DNA of 18,078 nt from an uncultured Oscillospiraceae bacterium (GTDB lineage: Bacteria > Bacillota > Clostridia > Oscillospirales > Oscillospiraceae): positions 2,840 to 20,917 of the forward strand of contig CAJUEU010000034.1 of assembly GCA_910585735.1 (NCBI GenBank), given 5' to 3'. The notes under the pieces were generated by a model, which was not told the origin of the DNA, did not search any database, and saw only the letters and a program-made list of their open reading frames with translations. Positions 13,262-18,078 of this stretch are shown piece after piece; positions within the stretch are counted from its first letter, which is position 1, and the number at the start of each line of letters is the position of its first letter. The position numbers and the translations under genes were made by a program.

Positions 13262-13290
13262 ATTGTACCATTCCCCGCCGGGAAAATCAA
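13262..13290 (-). promoter_or_regulatory. Promoter of the regulator-dipeptidase-lipoprotein operon
   Basis: On the minus strand TTGATT (13285-13290), 17 bases, TACAAT (13262-13267), the latter preceded by TGG (extended -10). It lies 31 bases before the regulator start. Confidence 0.75.
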
Positions 13291-13468
13291 CCCCGAGCCG
13301 CCCCTTCTTCTCTCCCCCGCCTCTTTTCTTTTTACACGGCAAATATATTTACATTTTATTCATATCATAGTCAAAGTTTAGAGACAATTCTCTGGTATCT
13401 TATATTTGGACACAGGGACAAACAAAGTTCCTCCCAAACTTCCTCTCTCTATTCTCTCTGAAACACAC
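13291..13468. other. Gene-free AT-rich stretch between divergent operons
   Basis: No open frame with a ribosome site on either strand. It contains an AT-rich tract (13331-13410), a small AGAGA-CAAT-TCTCT dyad (13380-13393) and pyrimidine-rich sequence. It ends at the strong plus-strand terminator 13469-13511, so a short non-coding transcript could end there; no convincing promoter for one was found. Confidence 0.4.
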
Positions 13469-13511
13469 CCAGAAAGCCCCCGGCATGAGCCGGGGGCTTT
13501 CTGGTGTTTTT
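13469..13511 (+). terminator. Strong intrinsic terminator upstream of nadE, without an obvious gene
   Basis: Perfect 16-bp stem CCAGAAAGCCCCCGGC / GCCGGGGGCTTTCTGG with loop ATGA, then TGTTTTT. Orientation is plus. No plus-strand gene precedes it for more than 3 kb, and the nadE promoter lies after it. It either ends an unrecognised small RNA or insulates nadE. Confidence 0.88.
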
Positions 13512-13513
13512 GC

Positions 13514-13542
13514 TTGCCTTTTCGGCCGGTTCGAGGTAAAAT
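13514..13542 (+). promoter_or_regulatory. Promoter of the NAD synthetase gene
   Basis: TTGCCT (13514-13519), 17 bases, TAAAAT (13537-13542). It begins just after the T run of the upstream terminator and 63 bases before the nadE start. Confidence 0.6.
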
Positions 13543-13604
13543 ACCCATAGGAAACATGCACTCACAGTGCGGATGTATTCCCTCTCAGTCAGGAGGTATG
13601 CAAT

Positions 13605-15530
13605 ATGCGGGACGGATTTATCAAGGTGGCGGCGGGCACACCGAAAATCAGGGTGGCTGACTGCGACTATAACGCGGGGCAGATCATCGTCCTGATGAAG
13701 GAGGCGGCCGGGCAGGGGGTCAAGGTGCTGGCCCTCCCCGAGCTGTGCGTCACGGGGTACACCTGCGGGGACCTGTTTTTGCAGGATACCCTGCTGGAGG
13801 GGGCGGAAAAGGCCCTGGGGCGGATCCTGGAGGAGACAAAGGAGCTCGATATGGTGACGGCGGTAGGTTTGCCGGTCCGGCGCCAAAATAAGCTCTATAA
13901 CTGCGCCGCCGTCATCCACAAAGGAAAGATTTTAGGCCTGGTCCCCAAGACCTATATCCCCAATTATGGGGAGTTTTACGAGGCCAGGTGGTTTGCCCCC
14001 GGGGCTATGGAGGTGGAGTACGACAGCACCCTTTGTGGCCAAAACGTACCTTTGGGTACTTCACAGATATTTTGTGCCCAAAATATACCGGGGCTAATAA
14101 TCGGTGTAGAAATCTGCGAGGACCTGTGGGCGGTTTCGCCCCCTTCTACCCGTCTGGTCACCCTGGGGGCCACGGTGATCTTAAACCTTTCCGCCTCCGA
14201 TGAAGTGGCCGGAAAGGCGGAATACCGCCGGCAACTGGTCACCGGGCAAAGCGCCCGCCTTGTGTGTGGTTATATCTACGCCGACACGGGAGAAGGCGAA
14301 AGCTCCACCGACCTGGTGTTTGCCGGGCACAATATGGTTGCGGAAAACGGAGTGCTGCTGGCCGACAAGCGGTTTGGCACCGGGTTGACTGTTTCGGAAA
14401 TTGACTTAGGACGGCTCACCTATGAGCGGAAACGAATGAATACGTTTCCCCACCGTGATCGAAAATACGATGGTATACACTATGGCCTGAATATATCTCT
14501 TTTTCCGCTGGAACCTTCTCCCACCTCTCTCACCCGAACCGTCTCCCCCACCCCCTTCATCCCCCAGGACGAGAGCCACCGGGCCGAGCGGTGCCAGGAG
14601 GTCCTGACCATCGCCGCGCTGGGCCTCAAGAAGCGGCTGGAACACACGGGCTCTCCCAAAGCGGTCATCGGCCTCTCGGGCGGCCTGGACTCCACCCTGG
14701 CCCTCCTCATCACCGCCCGGGCCTTCGACCTGCTGGGGAAGGAGCACAAAGACATTGTGGCCGTCACTATGCCCTGCTTCGGTACCACCAAACGTACCCG
14801 CTCCAACGCCGAGATTTTGGCCACCGAGCTGGGGGCCGACTTCCGGGAGGTCAACATCTCCGCCGCGGTCACGCAACACTTTGCCGACATTGGCCAGAGT
14901 CTGGAGGACCACAGCGTCACCTTTGAAAACGGTCAGGCCCGGGAGCGGACCCAGGTCCTCATGGACCTGGCCAACCGGGTGAACGGCCTGGTCATCGGCA
15001 CCGGGGACCTCTCCGAGCTGGCCCTGGGCTGGTGTACCTACAACGGGGACCACATGAGCATGTATGGCGTGAACGGCTCCATCCCCAAGACTCTGGTCCG
15101 GCACCTGGTGGCTTATGAGGCCGACCGCCTGGGCGGGAAAGTGGGAAAGGTCCTCCGGGATATTCTGGACACCCCCGTGTCCCCCGAGCTTCTTCCCCCC
15201 AAGGACGGAGAGATCGCCCAAAGGACCGAGGACATTGTGGGCCCCTATGAGCTCCACGACTTTTTCCTCTACTATATCATCCGCTGGGGCTTCCCCCCCC
15301 GAAAGGTCCTGCGACTGGCCCAGCACGCCTTTGAGGGCAAGTATGACCGAAAGACCCTTCTGAAGTGGCTGAAAAACTTTTACCGCCGGTTCTTCTCCCA
15401 GCAGTTCAAGCGTTCCTGCCTCCCCGACGGGCCCAAGGTGGGGTCTGTGGCACTCTCCCCCAGGGGAGACTGGAGAATGCCCAGCGATGCCGCCGCCACA
15501 CTGTGGTTAATGGAATTGGAGCATTTATAA
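13605..15530 (+). CDS. nadE: Glutamine-hydrolysing NAD(+) synthetase
   Basis: 641 aa. Catalyses the last step of NAD biosynthesis: deamido-NAD plus ATP and glutamine to NAD. Residues 1-300 are the nitrilase-type glutaminase domain with the Glu-Lys-Cys triad Glu46 (LALPELCVTGY), Lys115 (LVPKTYIPNYGEF) and Cys171 (GVEICEDLW). Residues 320-641 are the synthetase domain with the ATP pyrophosphatase P-loop SGGLDST (358-364) and the downstream GTGDLSELALGWCTYNGDHM segment that lines the NAD site. The ammonia formed in the first domain is channelled to the second. Length is normal for the long type. ATG 13605 is preceded by AGGAGGT at 7-base spacing. A run of weaker-conserved sequence with several Pro/Thr residues (303-320) links the domains. 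Single gene, ended by the terminator 15542-15581. Confidence 0.97.
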   Translation: MRDGFIKVAAGTPKIRVADCDYNAGQIIVLMKEAAGQGVKVLALPELCVTGYTCGDLFLQDTLLEGAEKALGRILEETKELDMVTAVGLPVRRQNKLYNCAAVIHKGKILGLVPKTYIPNYGEFYEARWFAPGAMEVEYDSTLCGQNVPLGTSQIFCAQNIPGLIIGVEICEDLWAVSPPSTRLVTLGATVILNLSASDEVAGKAEYRRQLVTGQSARLVCGYIYADTGEGESSTDLVFAGHNMVAENGVLLADKRFGTGLTVSEIDLGRLTYERKRMNTFPHRDRKYDGIHYGLNISLFPLEPSPTSLTRTVSPTPFIPQDESHRAERCQEVLTIAALGLKKRLEHTGSPKAVIGLSGGLDSTLALLITARAFDLLGKEHKDIVAVTMPCFGTTKRTRSNAEILATELGADFREVNISAAVTQHFADIGQSLEDHSVTFENGQARERTQVLMDLANRVNGLVIGTGDLSELALGWCTYNGDHMSMYGVNGSIPKTLVRHLVAYEADRLGGKVGKVLRDILDTPVSPELLPPKDGEIAQRTEDIVGPYELHDFFLYYIIRWGFPPRKVLRLAQHAFEGKYDRKTLLKWLKNFYRRFFSQQFKRSCLPDGPKVGSVALSPRGDWRMPSDAAATLWLMELEHL

Positions 15531-15541
15531 GCAGTTGCTTT

Positions 15542-15581
15542 GCTTCCCACCGACTGGTGTCGGTGGGAAGCTTTCTTTTTT
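15542..15581 (+). terminator. Intrinsic terminator of nadE
   Basis: Perfect 13-bp stem GCTTCCCACCGAC / GTCGGTGGGAAGC, loop TGGT, then TTTCTTTTTT. It starts 12 bases after the nadE stop codon. Confidence 0.93.
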
Positions 15582-15642
15582 CCTGTGGATTTTCTCCAAA
15601 GGGCGGGTTTCTTTTTTGAATGCGGCCCAGCGCCAAAAAGGC

Positions 15643-15648
15643 TATAAT
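15643..15648 (+). promoter_or_regulatory. -10 box of the SGNH hydrolase gene
   Basis: Perfect TATAAT, 35 bases before the start codon at 15683. The only TTGA-type -35 (15616-15621) is at 21 bp spacing, which is too long, so the upstream half is uncertain. Confidence 0.5.
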
Positions 15649-15682
15649 CATGTTACCAATACGGAACAAGGAGGAATGGATC

Positions 15683-16879
15683 ATGAAACGATGGACCTCA
15701 TCCTGGCGGTATGTGCCGGTGGATTACGGCTATGAGCTGGGCTGCTACGAAAGCACCACACAGACCGCCACCTTCCGAAATAATTTGGAGGGGACCGCCG
15801 TCCGGGTCCGGCTGAATAACCGATATGCCGAAGCTCCCATGGAGATCACCCACGGCTCTCTCTGGCTCCGGGACCGGGAGAGTGGAAAACTATCCCGGGA
15901 GCTGCCCTTGACCCTGAACGGAGAGACCCGGCTGCTCCTGCCGCCGGGAGAAGCCCCTTACTGCGACCCCATCCCCTGCCCGGTCAGCGCCCGGGAGGAC
16001 TTTATTGTCCAGCTGTATTTTGAGAAGAAGACACCCATTCGGTGCGTCTGCGTCACCTGGGCGGCCCTATCCTGGGGAAGCACGCAGAAGACAGGAGACT
16101 TTGGAAAAACCGACGCCCTGGGCTTTACCGTCAAGTCCAAGCTCATGCCCGGCTTGTCCGCCGATCCCTATCCCAACCAGTACGTGGCCGGTATTTCGGA
16201 TATCTCCGTAGAGACCGAAAACTCCCCCTGCCTCATCGGCCTCTTCGGGGACTCCATCACCCAGATGTCCTATTTTTCCGACAGCCTGATCCAGCTTCTT
16301 TACAACAAATATCCCGGTCAATGCGCCGTCATCAACGGCGGCATCTGCGGCAACCGGGTCCAGAAATCCCACCCGGTGATAGAGATGATGCCCGGCAAGG
16401 GCGCTCAGTTCGGCATCTCGGGGATCGACCGCTTCCGGGCCGACCTGTGTGGGGACGGTGCCCCCGACATGACCTTCATCTTAGAGGGGGTCAACGACTG
16501 CTCCCACAGCATTGTTTTCAGAGAACCCGACGTACCCACAGCCCGGGACATCCGGGATGCCCTGGCCAACGTGGCGGACCAGGCAAAAGCCGCGGGGAGC
16601 CGGGTGGTCTGCTCCACCATCATGCCCTTCGGAGCCTGGGGGGAGCCCTGGCGGGACCAGGTGGAGGGCATTCGCCAGGAAGTGAACCGCCTGCTCCGGG
16701 AGGAAACCCCCGGGGACATTCTGGTGGATCTGGACGCCGTCATGCGGGACCCGGACCGGCCCGACGTGATGCAGGCCGGGATGCATCTGGGGGACGGGGT
16801 CCACCCCGGCTGGCCGGGGGGAGAAAAAATGGCCCGGGCGGTGGCGGAAGCCATGGCCCCCCTGCTGGCGAACCAATAG
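15683..16879 (+). CDS. SGNH/GDSL-family hydrolase with an N-terminal accessory domain
   Basis: 398 aa. The C-terminal 210 residues are an SGNH hydrolase. Block I is GLFGDSIT with catalytic Ser191, the NGGICGNR glycine block follows, then EGVNDC with Asn271, and DGVH with Asp371 and His374. The N-terminal 180 residues are rich in beta-type sequence (TATFRNNLEGTAVRVRLNNR) and resemble the accessory beta domains seen before SGNH carbohydrate esterases, but I cannot name it. No signal peptide, so it is probably cytoplasmic, removing acyl groups from a small molecule or imported glycan. Start ATG 15683 has AAGGAGG at 8-base spacing; an earlier in-frame ATG (15620) precedes the TATAAT box. It faces the Esterase-D-type gene across a shared terminator; whether they act on related substrates is unknown. 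Confidence 0.87.
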   Translation: MKRWTSSWRYVPVDYGYELGCYESTTQTATFRNNLEGTAVRVRLNNRYAEAPMEITHGSLWLRDRESGKLSRELPLTLNGETRLLLPPGEAPYCDPIPCPVSAREDFIVQLYFEKKTPIRCVCVTWAALSWGSTQKTGDFGKTDALGFTVKSKLMPGLSADPYPNQYVAGISDISVETENSPCLIGLFGDSITQMSYFSDSLIQLLYNKYPGQCAVINGGICGNRVQKSHPVIEMMPGKGAQFGISGIDRFRADLCGDGAPDMTFILEGVNDCSHSIVFREPDVPTARDIRDALANVADQAKAAGSRVVCSTIMPFGAWGEPWRDQVEGIRQEVNRLLREETPGDILVDLDAVMRDPDRPDVMQAGMHLGDGVHPGWPGGEKMARAVAEAMAPLLANQ

Positions 16880-16882
16880 ACA

Positions 16883-16918
16883 TAAGAAAGCAGGAGCCTT
16901 TCGGCTCCTGCTTTCTTA
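16883..16918. terminator. Bidirectional terminator between the two esterase genes
   Basis: Perfect 16-bp stem TAAGAAAGCAGGAGCC / GGCTCCTGCTTTCTTA with loop TTTC. The A-rich foot pairs with a T-rich foot, so it looks alike in both directions. It begins 3 bases after the SGNH stop codon and ends 3 bases before the stop of the convergent gene. Confidence 0.9.
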
Positions 16919-16921
16919 CAA

Positions 16922-17731
16922 TCATTTTTCCTCCGGCAGGCCCAGGGCCCAGCGGATGCCAGGCTCGATCCACTTGTTCCAGAAGACGAAATCGTGGATA
17001 CCGGGGCTTTCGTGCCAGGTCACGGGTACCTGCTCCTCCATCAGGAATTGATGGAAGGCCCGGTTGGGCTCAATGAGGAAATCCTCACTGCCGCAGGCCA
17101 TAAAGACACCGGGGATGGCCTTGCCCTCTTCCTTTCGTTCCCGAACCAGGGCCTCGGGGTTGTTTTTGCTTGCCAACAGCTCCCCAGGCTCCCCAAAGGT
17201 AGCGGCGTAGTAGTCGTAGTCGGCCATGTGATTCCCGGTGCCCGGGGTCATTTGAGCCACCTCGTGGACAATGAGGGCGGAGGACAGGGCAATGATGTGC
17301 CCGAAGGTCTCAGGGTGGGACAGCCCGGCGTGAAGGGCGCCGAAGCCGCCCATGGAGTAGCCGCCAATGAGGGTGTCCTCAGAATTTTTTGCCAGGCCAA
17401 AGGTGTCGCGGAGAAACTGGGGAAGGTCCCGGCCGATGTAGTCCCCAAAGGCCCGGCCTGTTCCCTTCTGGTTCAGGTAAAAGCTGTTCTCCCCCGCAGG
17501 GCAGGCCACCGCCAGGTTGTACCTGGCCGCCAGGTCCTGAATAGGGGAGTTGAGCATCCAGTCGGTTTTCCCTCCCGAGTACCCATGGAGGAGAATGAGG
17601 GTCTTGGCAGGCCGCTCATAACAGGGGTTGTTCTGCCGGAACATGGGAGGCGTGTCGCCGGGGTGGAAGAGCTCCAGCTCGGCGGTACGGAACAGGGACG
17701 GGGGAAAGAAGCTGACAGACATACGGGCCAT
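16922..17731 (-). CDS. Alpha/beta-hydrolase esterase, Esterase D/tributyrin-esterase type
   Basis: 269 aa. Alpha/beta-hydrolase fold: LILLHGYSGGKTDWM (45-59) forms the oxyanion-hole loop, GGYSMGG holds nucleophile Ser126, ACGSEDF holds Asp217, and GIHDFVFW holds His246. It resembles putative_esterase (Esterase D) proteins such as EstA of lactococci, which cleave short-chain acyl esters; formylglutathione hydrolases share the fold. No signal peptide, so it is cytoplasmic. Start ATG 17731 has TAGGAGGG at 7-base spacing. Single gene, convergent with the SGNH hydrolase and sharing its terminator. Substrate cannot be inferred. Confidence 0.9.
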   Translation of the reverse strand: MARMSVSFFPPSLFRTAELELFHPGDTPPMFRQNNPCYERPAKTLILLHGYSGGKTDWMLNSPIQDLAARYNLAVACPAGENSFYLNQKGTGRAFGDYIGRDLPQFLRDTFGLAKNSEDTLIGGYSMGGFGALHAGLSHPETFGHIIALSSALIVHEVAQMTPGTGNHMADYDYYAATFGEPGELLASKNNPEALVRERKEEGKAIPGVFMACGSEDFLIEPNRAFHQFLMEEQVPVTWHESPGIHDFVFWNKWIEPGIRWALGLPEEK

Positions 17732-17793
17732 AGGGCATCCCTCCTATTGCTTTGATAGAAGGAGCATACCTCTTTCCTCCCGAAAAGGCCAGC

Positions 17794-17814
17794 AAAAAAG
17801 CGGACAGCTTTTTT
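17794..17814. repeat. AAAAAAGC/GCTTTTTT dyad upstream of the esterase
   Basis: Perfect 8-bp inverted repeat with 5-base loop GGACA. It is terminator-like, with a T run on both strands but little GC. It lies upstream of the esterase start, where it could end transcription entering from the right or form part of its leader. Confidence 0.4.
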
Positions 17815-17873
17815 CAGAATGTATCCCATCGTCCCTTGACGGTCTGGATAGTCGGAACGGACGTAGAACGGGA

Positions 17874-17902
17874 TTGTTTTTCGTAATTGGCTATGGTATA
17901 AT
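17874..17902 (+). promoter_or_regulatory. Promoter of the small membrane-protein gene
   Basis: TTGTTT (17874-17879), 17 bases, TATAAT (17897-17902) preceded by TGG, an extended -10. It lies 45 bases before the start codon at 17948. Confidence 0.7.
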
Positions 17903-17947
17903 TTTCTCCAGTGCAAACTGATAAATCGGGAATTGGAGGGGATTGTT

Positions 17948-18078
17948 ATGACGGAAACGATGGGTGTTGCGATTGGAATAGGTGTATTAGCACTTGTTTT
18001 TATCTATCTTGGTTGTTTGATGTGGAAAAAGGAAAAAATCACTTTGCTTCATAGTTATCATTATGACAAAGTGTCTCC
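17948..18078 (+). CDS. Small membrane protein, DUF3784-like, 5' part (cut by window edge)
   Basis: The first 43 codons are present. One hydrophobic helix (VAIGIGVLALVFIYLGCLM, about 7-25) is followed by the basic segment WKKEKITLLHSYHYDKVS. This helix-plus-ITLLHSYHY arrangement is typical of the DUF3784 family of small Firmicute membrane proteins, whose function is not known. Start ATG 17948 has GGAGGGG at 6-base spacing and an extended -10 promoter upstream, so this is a real gene beginning despite its truncation. It is divergent from the esterase. Confidence 0.8.
   Translation, partial: MTETMGVAIGIGVLALVFIYLGCLMWKKEKITLLHSYHYDKVS

Noticed and set aside
13511..13604. Possible riboswitch in the nadE leader
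   Set aside because: A promoter begins directly after the terminator, leaving only about 55 nt of leader with no extended pairing or known NAD-sensing core visible.
14406..15326. 306-codon minus-strand frame opposite nadE
   Set aside because: Antisense shadow of the NAD synthetase domain; no start signal and no recognisable protein.
16042..17076. 344-codon plus-strand frame overlapping the SGNH hydrolase
   Set aside because: Out-of-frame reading of the hydrolase that runs through the shared terminator; Arg/Gly/Pro-rich low complexity.

Overview
The window looks like chromosomal sequence from an anaerobic, GC-rich gut Firmicute, most likely Oscillospiraceae (Flavonifractor/Lawsonibacter/Pseudoflavonifractor-like). 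This is inferred from five traits: strong AGGAGG ribosome sites, canonical sigma-A promoters, a two-subunit iron-sulfur L-serine dehydratase, a Tat-exported flavinylated reductase, and a CIRCE box before clpB. No ribosomal RNA gene, tRNA, CRISPR array or IS element was seen.

Layout. 1-986: 5' part of clpB (minus, runs off the left edge) with a perfect CIRCE operator. 1006-4310: a Tat-exported lipoprotein flavoreductase (minus) divergent from a LysR regulator (plus); they share about 225 bp holding overlapping promoters and a 13-bp LysR-type box. 4444-5989: sdaAB-sdaAA operon (minus), which converts L-serine to pyruvate and ammonia. 6158-7057: CBS/CorC-type membrane protein (plus) with a strong terminator. 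7202-9549: an AT-rich type II restriction-modification cassette (minus) under a perfect TTGACA-N17-TATAAT promoter. It consists of a decayed XRE/Cro regulator, a 5-methylcytosine methyltransferase and a CCGG-family-like endonuclease, and is probably acquired. 9693-10289: two-OB-fold SSB-like protein (plus). 10335-13230: operon (minus) of a YheO/DauR-type PAS-HTH regulator, a PepV-type M20 dipeptidase and a lipoprotein. 13605-15530: glutamine-dependent NAD synthetase (plus). 15683-16879: SGNH hydrolase (plus). 16922-17731: Esterase-D-type alpha/beta hydrolase (minus). 17948-end: start of a small membrane protein resembling DUF3784 (plus).

Three observations deserve most attention. (1) Two related elements of about 80 nt, at 1081-1158 and 4360-4441, lie just 3' of unrelated minus-strand genes. 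Their flanks are conserved, while the central stem-loops differ in sequence but keep pairing, which looks like a structured repeat family. (2) The regulator gene of the restriction-modification operon is broken by two stops and about three frameshifts, while methyltransferase and endonuclease remain intact. (3) The flavoreductase carries both FAD and FMN-attachment modules and faces a private LysR regulator, so it is a candidate respiratory reductase of unknown substrate. The remaining genes are mostly housekeeping or metabolic. Nearly every transcription unit ends in a well-formed intrinsic terminator.
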